From: Flavobacteria bacterium BAL38
GTDB lineage: Bacteria; Bacteroidota; Bacteroidia; Flavobacteriales; Flavobacteriaceae
Reading direction: 5' to 3'
Assembly (NCBI GenBank): GCA_000169355.1
Contig: AAXX01000002.1
Span: 62,001-126,000 of the forward strand
DNA length: 64,000 nt
The notes beneath the pieces were generated by a model. That model had not been told where the DNA came from and searched no databases. It worked only from the letters and a program-made list of their open reading frames with translations. Position numbers and translations under genes: made by a program. Of the stretch, positions 33,530 to 42,414 are shown in pieces (position 1 is the first letter of the stretch; each line of letters opens with the position of its first letter).

Positions 33530-34572
33530 TGCAATTAAAATTTAAAAAATCTTATAAGTTTGCTTTAAAGTCATCCGTTTATGTAACGTTGTTTTTTTTA
33601 GCAACTATTTTATTGTATCATTATTTTGTTCAGTCATTAGATTTATTAATCGTTTTGGCTTTTTCTTTTGTTTTTTATTGTGCTACTTTTTTTTTAATTC
33701 AATTTAGAGTAGAGCATTTTATTTACAAAAGAGTAAAAAAAATATATGACGATGTTTCGCTCTTAGAAACAACTTCTTACATTAATCAGCCAGTTACTAC
33801 AGATATGGCAACTTTAACTAAAGAAGTTAAAAAGTTTGCCCGAGATAAAAAACTAGAAATTGAAACATTAAAAATTAGAGAAGAATATCGTAAAGAATTT
33901 CTTGGAAATGTTTCTCACGAATTAAAAACGCCTCTTTTTACTATTCAAGGCTACTTACTAACGTTGTTAGATGGCCCAATGGACGATAAAAACATTCGAA
34001 AAAAATATTTAGAACGTGCCGAAAAAGGGGTAGAACGATTAATTTATATCGTTAAAGATTTAGATATGATTACCAAATTAGAGGTAGGTGAACTTAATTT
34101 AGATGTTACTAAGTTTAATATTGTCGAGGTAGTTCAAAATGTATTTGATTTATTTGAAATGAAAGCTTCTAATAAAAACATTACGTTAACTTTTGACACA
34201 AGGTATTCTAAACCTATTTGGGTATTGGCTGATCAAGAGAAAATTCAGCAAATAGTAACCAATTTAGTTGTAAATTCAATAAAATACGGAAAAAAAGGCG
34301 GCACAACCGAAGTTAGTATCGAAGATTTAATTAACAATAAAGTTATTGTTCGCATTACAGATAATGGAGAAGGAATTGAAAAACAAAACATTCCTCGTCT
34401 TTTTGAGCGTTTTTATAGAGTAGATAAAAGTGGTGCTAGAAGTGAAGGTGGCTCAGGATTAGGTTTAGCTATCGTAAAGCACATTATAGAAGGACACAAT
34501 GAAAAAATCTACGTTGAAAGTCAATTAGGAATTGGTTCAGAATTTTCATTTACTTTAGAAAAGGCTAAATAA
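33529..34572 (+). CDS. Sensor histidine kinase (PhoR-like)
   Basis: A 347-residue membrane kinase. Two N-terminal helices (about 15-32 and 37-58) with almost no periplasmic loop are followed by the H-box FLGNVSHELKTPLFTIQGY with His130, the N-box QIVTNLVVNSIKYG, and the G-boxes TDNGEGI and GGSGLGLAIVKH. The lack of a sensory loop suggests that it senses membrane or internal cues, or a partner protein. Directly coupled to the response regulator. Its 3' end overlaps the convergent glycosyltransferase by 18 bases. Confidence 0.92.
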   Translation: MQLKFKKSYKFALKSSVYVTLFFLATILLYHYFVQSLDLLIVLAFSFVFYCATFFLIQFRVEHFIYKRVKKIYDDVSLLETTSYINQPVTTDMATLTKEVKKFARDKKLEIETLKIREEYRKEFLGNVSHELKTPLFTIQGYLLTLLDGPMDDKNIRKKYLERAEKGVERLIYIVKDLDMITKLEVGELNLDVTKFNIVEVVQNVFDLFEMKASNKNITLTFDTRYSKPIWVLADQEKIQQIVTNLVVNSIKYGKKGGTTEVSIEDLINNKVIVRITDNGEGIEKQNIPRLFERFYRVDKSGARSEGGSGLGLAIVKHIIEGHNEKIYVESQLGIGSEFSFTLEKAK

Positions 34573-35601
34573 TTCGTTCCAGTTTTGCGCTACAGATACA
34601 TCTTTAAAACCTTTGTAAAAAGGAATTTTTTCTAGTTTAGAGACTTTAAATTTTTCTTGCTTACAACTAGGCGCTATGATTTCCGACTTTAATTTTTGAG
34701 CTAAATATTCTTGTTCATATTGACCAGGAGTAGGTATAAAAAAGGCTTTTTTTTCTAATTTAGCTAAATCCATTATTGTTGTATAGCCTGAACGACATAA
34801 AATAACGTCACTTTCGTTAAAAGCGGTTGCCAATTCTTCAGAATTCATAAAGTTATAATACGTAATTGTATTTACTTTTTCAACTTGTTGTGATGGCTCT
34901 ATAACGCCTTTTACAAACAATATTTCTTTATCGGTCTTTTTTAATTCCTTATTTAATTTATTTTCAAGCATCGTTCTTTGAGGTTCCGGGCCCGATAATA
35001 AAACCATTATATCGTACTTAATAGGTAATGCTTTTTTTTCAATTCTACTTAAGGGTCCTATATAAGTTATTTTATTTTCATACTTTTTAGTATGACCAAG
35101 TTTTCCAGATAAATTTTCCACTCCGGCAACATCAGGAACCCAACAAGCTGTAAATCGTTTTACATATCGAAAATGAAGTTTTGTAGTTATCCAAGAAGTT
35201 TTTCCTGAAAGCACATTTAATTGATGGGTAATAAATACAGATGGAACTTTACTGGAAAAAGCTCCCAAACGATTATCACTTATAATGCCGTCAATTTCAT
35301 AATTTTCTACAATTCTATTTATTTTTCTCTTTTCTTTTTTAACAGCTTCCAACATTTTTGGCATTTGAAACAGTAATTTCCATTTAAAATTTTTTCCTTT
35401 TTCAGCATATTGAATGTTGTATGCGGGTAATTCAATATTAATTAATTTTGGAAATTCTTTTTTAAGCAAGTGTAATGCTGCACCGTCTGAAGCAATAATA
35501 GGTTCAAAACCATTTTCTTCTAGTGCTTTTATTATAGGAATACATCTTGTAGCGTGTCCTAAACCCCAATTTAAAGGTGCTATGAGTATCTTTTTTTTCA
35601 T
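34555..35601 (-). CDS. MurG-like (GT28-type) glycosyltransferase
   Basis: A 348-residue GT-B glycosyltransferase related to the MurG/GT28 group. The N-terminal domain begins KILIAPLNWGLGHATRCIPIIKALEENG (the Gly-rich acceptor loop with WGLGHATR) and continues with GIISDNRLGAFS. The C-terminal donor domain has IMVLLSGPEPQRTMLEN and CRSGYTTIMDLAKLEKKAFFIPTPGQYEQEYLA, which resembles the GGxGT.xE site. No signal peptide. It is downstream of the metallophosphoesterase, overlapping by one base, so a lipid-linked sugar job in the envelope is likely, but substrates are unknown. Confidence 0.85.
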   Translation of the reverse strand: MKKKILIAPLNWGLGHATRCIPIIKALEENGFEPIIASDGAALHLLKKEFPKLINIELPAYNIQYAEKGKNFKWKLLFQMPKMLEAVKKEKRKINRIVENYEIDGIISDNRLGAFSSKVPSVFITHQLNVLSGKTSWITTKLHFRYVKRFTACWVPDVAGVENLSGKLGHTKKYENKITYIGPLSRIEKKALPIKYDIMVLLSGPEPQRTMLENKLNKELKKTDKEILFVKGVIEPSQQVEKVNTITYYNFMNSEELATAFNESDVILCRSGYTTIMDLAKLEKKAFFIPTPGQYEQEYLAQKLKSEIIAPSCKQEKFKVSKLEKIPFYKGFKDVSVAQNWNELFSLF

Positions 35602-36440
35602 TATTTTTTTAAAATGGCAATAAATTGCTCGGCTAACTTGTTCTCATCTTCAAAATTATACTCATTTTCCGTTATACGTAAATTACGGTCGTGCTTATAA
35701 AGTTTCCATTTTTTATTGTTGTATTCTAAAGCTGTTAAATTTTCAATCCAATCGCCTGAATTTAAATACATTGTGTCTCCTTTTTCATTTTCCATAAATT
35801 CAATTTTTGGTTCATGAATATGTCCACAAATTACGTAATCAAATTTATTTTCAATTGCTATATCAACACAAACATTTTCAAAGTTAGTAATAAATTTAAC
35901 AGCAGATTTTACATTGTTTTTTATTTTTTTCGAAAGCGAATAAGGTTCTTTGTTGAATTTTGATAAAACCCAATTAACAAAACGATTTATAAGAATTAAA
36001 ATATCATAACCCCAACCGCCTAATTTTGCTAGCCATTTTGCATGAGTAATTGATGTGTCAAAAACGTCTCCATGAAAAATCCAAGCTTTTTTATCATCTA
36101 ACTCTAAAACTAATTTATCTATTAAACTAATATTTCCCATGTGTAAATCTGTAAATTTTCTTAAAAACTCATCATGATTTCCTGTAATGTAGTAGATTTT
36201 TGTCCCTTTTGTACTTAGCGAAATAATTTTCTTAATTACTTCTAGGTGTAGAGACGGGAAATACGACTTTCTAAATTGCCATATATCTATAATATCGCCA
36301 TTTAAAATTAGTGTTTTTGGTTTTATAGAAGATAAATACTCTAGTAATTCTTTAGCATGACAACCATACGTTCCAAGGTGAACATCCGAAATAACTGCCA
36401 CTTCAACTTTACGCTTCTTCAAAATAAAAGTTTTATGCAA
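35601..36440 (-). CDS. LpxH-like UDP-2,3-diacylglucosamine diphosphatase/metallophosphoesterase
   Basis: A 279-residue calcineurin-type phosphoesterase. Metal ligands are visible in VISDVHLGTYGCH, LILNGDIIDIW, YITGNHDEFLR, WIFHGDVFD and ICGHIHEPKI. The layout with the long Phe/Lys-rich helix NRFVNWVLSKFNKEPYSLSKKIK resembles LpxH2-type UDP-2,3-diacylglucosamine hydrolases in lipid A synthesis, but other substrates are possible in this group. Its stop overlaps the ATG of the glycosyltransferase by one base. Both genes may serve envelope lipid or glycan synthesis. Confidence 0.83.
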   Translation of the reverse strand: MHKTFILKKRKVEVAVISDVHLGTYGCHAKELLEYLSSIKPKTLILNGDIIDIWQFRKSYFPSLHLEVIKKIISLSTKGTKIYYITGNHDEFLRKFTDLHMGNISLIDKLVLELDDKKAWIFHGDVFDTSITHAKWLAKLGGWGYDILILINRFVNWVLSKFNKEPYSLSKKIKNNVKSAVKFITNFENVCVDIAIENKFDYVICGHIHEPKIEFMENEKGDTMYLNSGDWIENLTALEYNNKKWKLYKHDRNLRITENEYNFEDENKLAEQFIAILKK

Positions 36441-36514
36441 AAAACGATAATTAATCTAATGTTAAGGTTATTGAAACATTATTAAAAGTTTATTTGTAGT
36501 GCTAATTATTTCCT

Positions 36515-36522
36515 TAATTTTG
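36515..36522 (+). promoter_or_regulatory. -7 box of trmB
   Basis: TAATTTTG with a TTTG -33 box at 36493-36496, spacing 18; it is 20 bases before the GTG start of trmB. Confidence 0.65.
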
Positions 36523-36542
36523 TCGAATAAATAAAAGAAGTT

Positions 36543-37217
36543 GTGGGAAGTAAAAATAAATTAAAAAGATTTAGCGAAAACAAAACGTTTGAAAATGTTT
36601 TTCAGCCAACGAGAGAAGAAGTTGTAGGGGATCAATTTCCATTAAAAGGAAAGTGGAATAAAGAGTTCTTTAAAAACGACAATCCTATTGTTTTAGAATT
36701 AGGTTGTGGAAAAGGAGAATATTCAGTTGGTTTAGCAGAAAGATTCCCTGAGAAGAACTTCATTGGAATTGATATTAAAGGAGCAAGATTTTGGCGTGGC
36801 GCTAAAACAGCTGTTGATTCTGGCATGAACAATGTTGCTTTTGTTAGAACCCAAATAGAATTAATTAATCATATTTTTACAGAAAATGAAGTTTCTGAAA
36901 TTTGGATAACATTTCCAGATCCTCAAATTAAATACAAAAGAACAAAACACAGAATGACAAATTCTGAGTTTTTAAATAATTATAAAAAAATATTGAAACC
37001 TAGTGGTTTAATGCATTTAAAAACAGATTCAGAATTTATGCATGGCTATACCTTAGGATTATTACATGGTGAAGGGCATGAGGTAATTTACGCCAATCAT
37101 AATATATATAAAAATGAAGGAGCACCGTCTGAAGTTACGGGTATTCAAACTTTTTACGAAAGTCAATATTTAGAAGTGAACAAACCTATTACTTATATAC
37201 AGTTTAAAATTAAGTAA
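36543..37217 (+). CDS. trmB: tRNA (guanosine(46)-N7)-methyltransferase
   Basis: Methylates G46 in the variable loop of tRNAs using S-adenosylmethionine. Its 224 residues include the SAM site LELGCGKGEYSVGLAERFP, GIDIKGARFWRG, and the signature WITFPDPQIKYKRTKHRMTNSEFLNNYK. The start is GTG (36543): it gives the family N-terminus MGSKNKLKRF, and the -7 box 20 bases upstream agrees. No upstream ATG in frame exists. LysE-type and alkyltransferase-like genes follow on the same strand. Confidence 0.95.
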   Translation: MGSKNKLKRFSENKTFENVFQPTREEVVGDQFPLKGKWNKEFFKNDNPIVLELGCGKGEYSVGLAERFPEKNFIGIDIKGARFWRGAKTAVDSGMNNVAFVRTQIELINHIFTENEVSEIWITFPDPQIKYKRTKHRMTNSEFLNNYKKILKPSGLMHLKTDSEFMHGYTLGLLHGEGHEVIYANHNIYKNEGAPSEVTGIQTFYESQYLEVNKPITYIQFKIK

Positions 37218-37270
37218 TAAATGTTACTTTTTTCAATTTAAACTTTTATACTTTTGATAAAAATCTATTT

Positions 37271-37897
37271 ATGACTTTTGTATTAGCTATTTTTTTAGGA
37301 TTAATTATTTCTATTGTAGGAATAATTATTCCGGGTATGTTAAACATGACCATTGCCAAAATAAGTATTAATGAAAATCAAAAACAAGCAATAAATTTTG
37401 CGCTAGGTGCTGTTGTTGTCGTTTTCGTTCAAAGTTTTTTAGGTACTTATTTCGCAAAATTTTTAGATGCTAATCCTGTTTTTAGTGATGGATTAAAAAA
37501 AGTAGGAACTTTTATTTTTATTGCTTTAACAATAGCTTTTGTTATTATGGGAATAAAAGCTAAGAAGCAAAAAGAAATCGAAGTTAAAATTGAAGCTAAA
37601 AGGAATCGTTTCTTTTATGGAATGGCATTATCCTCTTTTAATATGTTTGCTATTCCTTGGTATGCTATTACTAGTTTAATGATGGCTTCAAAAGATTTGT
37701 TCCAATATGATATGATTTCTATTATATTGTTTTCATTAGCAGCAGCTATTGGAACTTATTTTGTTTTTTACTTATATGCTCGTTTTTTCAAATTAATAGA
37801 ACACAAACTTGCTTTTATTGTAAAAAATATTAATTTTCTAATTGCAGCATTAACGGGTTTTGTTGCTATTTCTTCTCTATATAAAATGTATTTTTAA
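37271..37897 (+). CDS. LysE-family membrane transporter
   Basis: A 208-residue multi-pass protein of the LysE/translocator superfamily, with helices such as FVLAIFLGLIISIVGIIIPGMLNMTIAKI, NFALGAVVVVFVQSFLGTYFAKFL and FLIAALTGFVAISSLYKMYF. The motif GMLNMTIAKIS near the start corresponds to the family's PGP..L signature, though weakly. LysE relatives export amino acids; which one is not visible. The three bases between its stop and the TTG of the next gene suggest cotranscription with the alkyltransferase-like gene, and possibly with trmB. Confidence 0.78.
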   Translation: MTFVLAIFLGLIISIVGIIIPGMLNMTIAKISINENQKQAINFALGAVVVVFVQSFLGTYFAKFLDANPVFSDGLKKVGTFIFIALTIAFVIMGIKAKKQKEIEVKIEAKRNRFFYGMALSSFNMFAIPWYAITSLMMASKDLFQYDMISIILFSLAAAIGTYFVFYLYARFFKLIEHKLAFIVKNINFLIAALTGFVAISSLYKMYF

Positions 37898-37900
37898 TAT

Positions 37901-38242
37901 TTGTCGAAGTCAACTTCAAATAACGACAACTTTTTTGAACGAGTTTACGAAATCGTTCGCCAAATTCCAGAAGGGAAGGTTACTTCTTATGGAGCCATCG
38001 CAAAAGCTTTAGGAACCACTCGTTCTGCCAGAATGGTAGGTTGGGCAATGAATGCTTCTCATAATTTAGAAGATGTTCCTGCGCATCGAGTTGTTAATAG
38101 AAAAGGATTGCTTTCTGGCAAACATCATTTTGAAGGAACTAATTTAATGCAACAACTTCTTGAAAATGAAGGTGTAAAAATTAACGAGAACCAAATATTG
38201 GATTTCGAAAAACATTTTTGGGAACCTAGCCTAAACAAATAA
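37901..38242 (+). CDS. Alkyltransferase-like protein (MGMT/ATL family)
   Basis: A 113-residue homologue of O6-methylguanine methyltransferase DNA-binding domain. FFERVYEIVRQIPEGKVTSYGAIAKALGTTRSARMVGWAMN is the helix-turn-helix with the Arg finger. The active-site PCHRV is PAHRV here (residues 60-64): Ala61 replaces the alkyl-accepting Cys, so it cannot transfer the group and should instead bind O6-alkylguanine and flag it for nucleotide excision repair, as ATL proteins do. The start is TTG at 37901, immediately after an in-frame stop; no ATG is available before the conserved domain. Confidence 0.9.
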   Translation: MSKSTSNNDNFFERVYEIVRQIPEGKVTSYGAIAKALGTTRSARMVGWAMNASHNLEDVPAHRVVNRKGLLSGKHHFEGTNLMQQLLENEGVKINENQILDFEKHFWEPSLNK

Positions 38243-38317
38243 AAACAGCCAATAATTATTTATATATTAAAGTCTTGTTAAACAATTCTTAAAATAATTG
38301 TAACTTTTTTTAACAAA

Positions 38318-38334
38318 TGTGACAATTGTCATGT
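38318..38334 (+). promoter_or_regulatory. Palindromic operator-like site upstream of YceI
   Basis: TGTGACAATTGTCATG contains a 12-base perfect palindrome (TGACAATTGTCA, 38320-38331). The left half matches a Crp/Fnr-type TGTGA, the right half only partly. It is about 75 bases before the YceI start. Confidence 0.4.
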
Positions 38335-38408
38335 TCTACCTTTTTTTTTCGACTGAAATTTGTACTATAAAATTAGAACAAATAATAATTCGATAAAATT
38401 TAGGTATT

Positions 38409-38996
38409 ATGAGCAAATTAAATACACAGTTTAAAACATTACTTACAGTATTAATAGTAATGTGTAGTTTTAACACTATTGTTGCACAAGAATCTAAAGT
38501 GGTTTTAGCAGAAAGTAAATTAGAAGTGTTTGGAACTTCAAATTTACATGATTGGGAAATTCAAGCTAAAGCAATGAGTGGACAATCAACAATGTCTATT
38601 GAAGCAGCCGATTTAAAAGCAATTAAAAGTTTAGACTTTTCAGTAGAGGTTGAGCAACTAAAAAGTGGTAAAAACGGAATGGATAACAATACATTCAAAG
38701 CATTAAATAGTAAAACTTACAAAACCATAAACTTCAAATTAGTAAGTGTTTCAAAAATCACAAAAACAACAGATGGTAATTTCACAGTAGAAACTCAAGG
38801 CGATTTATCAATTGCTGGTGTTACTAAAAGAATCAATCAAACTTTCTCTGTTAAGGTTTTAGGTAAAAAAGCAGTTTATTCTGGAAAAACAAAAATCGAC
38901 ATGACGATTTACGGAGTAAAACCTCCAACAGCACTTATGGGAACGATTAAAACCGGTAAAGACGTAACCATCGATTTTAAAGTAACTTACAATTAA
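38409..38996 (+). CDS. YceI-family lipid-binding-like exported protein
   Basis: A 195-residue periplasmic protein. Signal peptide ending ...FNTIVAQ at about residue 26. The YceI lipocalin-like barrel follows: ESKVVLAESKLEVFGTSNLHDWEIQAKAMSG, DFSVEVEQLKSGKNGMDNNTFKALNSKTYKTINFKLVSV, GDLSIAGVTKRINQTFSVKVLG and IDMTIYGVKPPTALMGTIKTGKDVTIDFKVTY. YceI proteins bind polyisoprenoid-like lipids; biological role unclear. It is followed by an outer-membrane barrel protein and by a second YceI gene, all on the same strand, a probable unit. Confidence 0.92.
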   Translation: MSKLNTQFKTLLTVLIVMCSFNTIVAQESKVVLAESKLEVFGTSNLHDWEIQAKAMSGQSTMSIEAADLKAIKSLDFSVEVEQLKSGKNGMDNNTFKALNSKTYKTINFKLVSVSKITKTTDGNFTVETQGDLSIAGVTKRINQTFSVKVLGKKAVYSGKTKIDMTIYGVKPPTALMGTIKTGKDVTIDFKVTYN

Positions 38997-39043
38997 TTCA
39001 AACAAGAACTTATAACTAAAACAAATAATAAAAATTTCAAATC

Positions 39044-40450
39044 ATGAAAACATTAATTAAATTATCAGTACTGATAGCAGCCTTAAGTTTTACAGGTACA
39101 ACACAGGCTCAAGCCCCTACTTTTGGGCAAATGCAAAATATGATCCCAAGAGATCAAAGAGCAATTAATCAATTTGATGTTAGAAAAGACACTGTTGAAT
39201 TTAAAGGGATAAGCATTGATTTAGGTGGTGCTTTTGCATTGCAATTTCAAGCAATGAATTCTTTTAATGATCAACCAAACGGGACTTATACGGCTTCAAA
39301 TGGAGCAACAATTACAAATTACAGATTAAATAATTTAGAAAATCAATTTAATTTGCCAACTGCAAACATGACAATTGGGGCTCAGTTATATGACGGTGTT
39401 CGTGTAAATTTAGATTTATATTTAGCAGCAAGACACCATAACGAAACTTGGGTTAAAGGTGGATATTTACAAATCGACAAATTAGATTTCATTAAAAAAG
39501 ATTTCTTAGCTGGATTTATGAAATATGCTACTATTAAAATTGGACAAATGGAAAACAACTACGGTGATGCCCATTTTAGAAGATCAGATAACGGTAGTGC
39601 TTTAGTAAATCCGTTTATCGAAAGTAATATTATGGATTCATTTACAACTGAAATGGGTGCAGAGGTATACTACAACAGAAACGGGTTTGTTTCAATGTTT
39701 GGTATGACAAATGGTAAATTAAATCAGAATGTTACAGAGTTTGTTCCTGGTACAACAACTGTTGCAACTCCAGATCAAAACACAACAATTAGTCCTACAA
39801 TTTTGGCTAAATTAGGATTTGATAAACAAATTAATACAGATTTAAGAGTAAGATTAACAGGGTCATTATCTCACAACTCAAACATGAGTGGTAATCCATG
39901 GGGTTCTGAAAGAGCGGGTAGTCGTTACTATTACGTAATGTCTCATGCTGCATATACTTACAACGCTACACCGGTTTCAAATAATGCTACAACAGATTTA
40001 GCTGCAAATGCAACAACTGGTAGATTTAGCCCTGGATTTGGTAACTGGTTTACAACTGTAATGTTCAATCCATTTGTTAAATTTAAAGGATTTGAATTCT
40101 TTGGAACTATCGAATTAGCTCAAGGTGGTGATAAAAAAGGTGTAGATGAAGCTCGTAAAGTAAATCAATACGCAGGAGATGTTGTATACAGATTTGGTAC
40201 AAACGAAAAATTCTATGTAGGAGCAAGATATAATGTAGTTTCTGGAAAATTATCTAATGCTACAGATAAAGTAAGTGTTAATAGATTTGAATCTACAGTG
40301 GGATGGTTTATGACTAAAAACATTTTAGCAAAATTAGCTTACACTTCTCAATCATATAATGATTATTCTCAATTTAGTGGAAATAGTTTAAATGATTTAT
40401 ACGGTGGTAAATTCAACGGATTAATGTTTGAAGCAGTAATCACTTTCTAA
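39044..40450 (+). CDS. Outer-membrane beta-barrel (porin-like) protein
   Basis: A 468-residue exported protein with a signal peptide ending TQAQA and a long run of alternating strands (GISIDLGGAFALQFQAMNSF, YDGVRVNLDLYLAARHHNETWVKGGYLQI, VNRFESTVGWFMTKNILAKLAYTSQSYNDY). It ends GLMFEAVITF with a terminal Phe, as in barrels. No named porin family is recognised. It sits between two YceI genes, so it may move lipid or substrate related to them. A strong terminator follows. Confidence 0.83.
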   Translation: MKTLIKLSVLIAALSFTGTTQAQAPTFGQMQNMIPRDQRAINQFDVRKDTVEFKGISIDLGGAFALQFQAMNSFNDQPNGTYTASNGATITNYRLNNLENQFNLPTANMTIGAQLYDGVRVNLDLYLAARHHNETWVKGGYLQIDKLDFIKKDFLAGFMKYATIKIGQMENNYGDAHFRRSDNGSALVNPFIESNIMDSFTTEMGAEVYYNRNGFVSMFGMTNGKLNQNVTEFVPGTTTVATPDQNTTISPTILAKLGFDKQINTDLRVRLTGSLSHNSNMSGNPWGSERAGSRYYYVMSHAAYTYNATPVSNNATTDLAANATTGRFSPGFGNWFTTVMFNPFVKFKGFEFFGTIELAQGGDKKGVDEARKVNQYAGDVVYRFGTNEKFYVGARYNVVSGKLSNATDKVSVNRFESTVGWFMTKNILAKLAYTSQSYNDYSQFSGNSLNDLYGGKFNGLMFEAVITF

Positions 40451-40467
40451 TAAAAATTAATAAATTC

Positions 40468-40504
40468 AAAAGCGAAAAGCAGAATAGCTTTTCGCTTTTA
40501 TTTT
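40468..40504 (+). terminator. Terminator of the YceI-barrel pair
   Basis: AAAAGCGAAAAGC (40468-40480) pairs perfectly with GCTTTTCGCTTTT (40487-40499), then ATTTT follows. Confidence 0.85.
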
Positions 40505-40510
40505 AAAGTT

Positions 40511-41068
40511 ATGAGAGCAATTCATGTAATAGTAGTTTGTATTCTTTTAAGTTTTGGTTTTTCTAAAAATCAAACAAAAGTTAAAATCACGAATAAAAGT
40601 GAGGTTATAATTAAAGGAAAATCAAATGTAAATAGTTTTGAATGTAAGTATAATTCAGAATTTATTGAAAAAGATTTACATGTTTCAATTACAAGAAACA
40701 ATTCTAAAATTTTATTAGAAGGTGCTAAACTTGAAATAAAAAGTACCGGTTTCGATTGTGCTCATAAAATGATTACAAAAGATTTTAAATCTATACTTAA
40801 AGCAGATGATTATCCTCATATTGAAATAAATGTGATAGAAATAAACACTGCAAAAGAGAATATTACAACTAAATTACATGTAAAAATTGCCGGAACAGAA
40901 AAAGAATACATAGTTCCAGCAACATACAATCAAAGCAATGGGAATGTAAAAGGACTTTTGAAATTGAATATCAAAGATTTTAAATTAAAATCTCCTAAAA
41001 AATTATTAGGCATGGTGGTGGTTAATGACAATGTTGAAATTTGTTTCAATTTATTTTTACAATATTAA
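40511..41068 (+). CDS. YceI-family exported protein, second copy
   Basis: A 185-residue exported protein with an N-terminal hydrophobic stretch (MRAIHVIVVCILLSFGFS). The YceI-like barrel is recognisable but diverged: NKSEVIIKGKSNVNSFECKYNSEF, AHKMITKDFKSILKADDYPHIEINVIEI, TTKLHVKIAGTEKEYIVPATYN and SPKKLLGMVVVNDNVEICFNLFLQ. It lies behind the terminator of the barrel gene, so readthrough or its own promoter is needed. Together with the first copy it flanks the barrel gene. Confidence 0.85.
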   Translation: MRAIHVIVVCILLSFGFSKNQTKVKITNKSEVIIKGKSNVNSFECKYNSEFIEKDLHVSITRNNSKILLEGAKLEIKSTGFDCAHKMITKDFKSILKADDYPHIEINVIEINTAKENITTKLHVKIAGTEKEYIVPATYNQSNGNVKGLLKLNIKDFKLKSPKKLLGMVVVNDNVEICFNLFLQY

Positions 41069-41090
41069 TAATCCCTTTTTCGGTTAGTTT

Positions 41091-41125
41091 AAAAAGCAAT
41101 CTTTATTTAAAAGGTTGCTTTTTTT
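41091..41125 (+). terminator. Terminator of the second YceI gene
   Basis: AAAAAGCAA (41091-41099) pairs with TTGCTTTTT (41115-41123), followed by T. Confidence 0.8.
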
Positions 41126-41198
41126 ATTACAATAGATTCTAACTATCAAATTATAAAAACTTTAAACATCTAAACTTTTAAACTCCTAAACTTCTTAT

Positions 41199-41206
41199 TA
41201 TCTTTG
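41199..41206 (+). promoter_or_regulatory. -7 box of mrp
   Basis: TATCTTTG, perfect, preceded by TAAACTTTTAAAC words very like those upstream of tyrS. The mrp ATG is 67 bases on. Confidence 0.6.
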
Positions 41207-41273
41207 CAATCTAAAATCAGTCTGAATAAAAATGTAAATTTGTTATTAGAAGTCTGATATAAAATTCAAACAA

Positions 41274-42413
41274 ATGAAACTAGATAGAAAAGAAATTTTA
41301 ACTGCTCTAGAAACCATTTCGGTTGCAGGAGAAGGAAAAAACATGGTAGAAAGCGGTGCGGTTCAAAATGTAATTACTTTCGGAGACGAAGTTGTGGTTG
41401 ATTTACTTTTATCAACACCTGCTTTACATATAAAAAAGCGCGCCGAAGTAGATATTATCAAAGTAATTCACGAAAAAGTTTACGAGAAAGCAAAAGTTAA
41501 AGTAAACATCAAAGTAGAAGCTCCAGAAAAACCAGAAAACCCTAATTTGATTAGAGGAAAACAAATTCCTGGAATTTCAAATATTATTGCAGTTGCCTCT
41601 GGAAAAGGTGGTGTTGGTAAATCTACTATTACAGCTAATTTAGCCGTTTCACTTGCGAAAATGGGATTCAAAGTAGGAGTTTTAGACGCTGATATTTACG
41701 GACCTTCAATGCCAATAATGTTTGATGTTGAAAATTCAAAACCAATTTCAGTTGAGGTGAATGGTAAATCTAAAATGCAACCTGTTTCTAGTTATGGTGT
41801 AGAAATTTTGTCTATCGGATTTTTTACAAAACCAGACCAAGCGGTTATTTGGAGAGGACCTATGGCTGCAAAAGCGTTAAATCAAATGATTTTTGATGCC
41901 AATTGGGGTGAGTTAGATTTCATGCTTATCGATTTACCTCCAGGAACAGGCGATATTCACTTATCAATTATGCAGTCGTTACCAATAACTGGTGCAGTTG
42001 TAGTAAGTACACCTCAAGCTGTTGCATTAGCCGATGCTAAAAAAGGAGTTTCGATGTTTATGTCAGAATCTATAAACGTTCCGGTTTTAGGAATTATAGA
42101 AAATATGGCTTATTTTACTCCTGAAGAATTACCAGAAAATAAATATTATATCTTTGGAAAAGAAGGGGCTAAAAATTTAGCAGAAGATTTACAAGTGCCT
42201 CTTTTAGGAGAAGTGCCTTTAGTACAAAGTATTCGTGAAGCAGGTGATTACGGTCGCCCAGCAGCATTACAAACAGCTTCTGTTTTAGAAGGAGTTTTTG
42301 AAACGATTACAAGAAATGTAGTACAAGAAACAGTAAATCGTAACGAAATGTTGCCGCCAACTGAAGCTATCAAAATAACAACAATGGCAGGTTGTTCTGC
42401 TGTAAAAAAATAG
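41274..42413 (+). CDS. Mrp/NBP35-family iron-sulfur carrier ATPase
   Basis: A 379-residue cytoplasmic P-loop protein that binds and delivers iron-sulfur clusters. An N-terminal MIP18/DUF59 domain (about 5-80) precedes the deviant Walker A GKGGVGKST at 110-118. DADIYGPSMPIMF, DLPPGTGDIHLSIMQSLP and late CSAVKK follow; only one Cys is left near the end (AGCSAVKK), whereas many homologues have CxxC, so how the cluster is held is not clear from this copy. The NifU-like gene follows, supporting an iron-sulfur role. Confidence 0.92.
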   Translation: MKLDRKEILTALETISVAGEGKNMVESGAVQNVITFGDEVVVDLLLSTPALHIKKRAEVDIIKVIHEKVYEKAKVKVNIKVEAPEKPENPNLIRGKQIPGISNIIAVASGKGGVGKSTITANLAVSLAKMGFKVGVLDADIYGPSMPIMFDVENSKPISVEVNGKSKMQPVSSYGVEILSIGFFTKPDQAVIWRGPMAAKALNQMIFDANWGELDFMLIDLPPGTGDIHLSIMQSLPITGAVVVSTPQAVALADAKKGVSMFMSESINVPVLGIIENMAYFTPEELPENKYYIFGKEGAKNLAEDLQVPLLGEVPLVQSIREAGDYGRPAALQTASVLEGVFETITRNVVQETVNRNEMLPPTEAIKITTMAGCSAVKK

Positions 42414-42414
42414 T

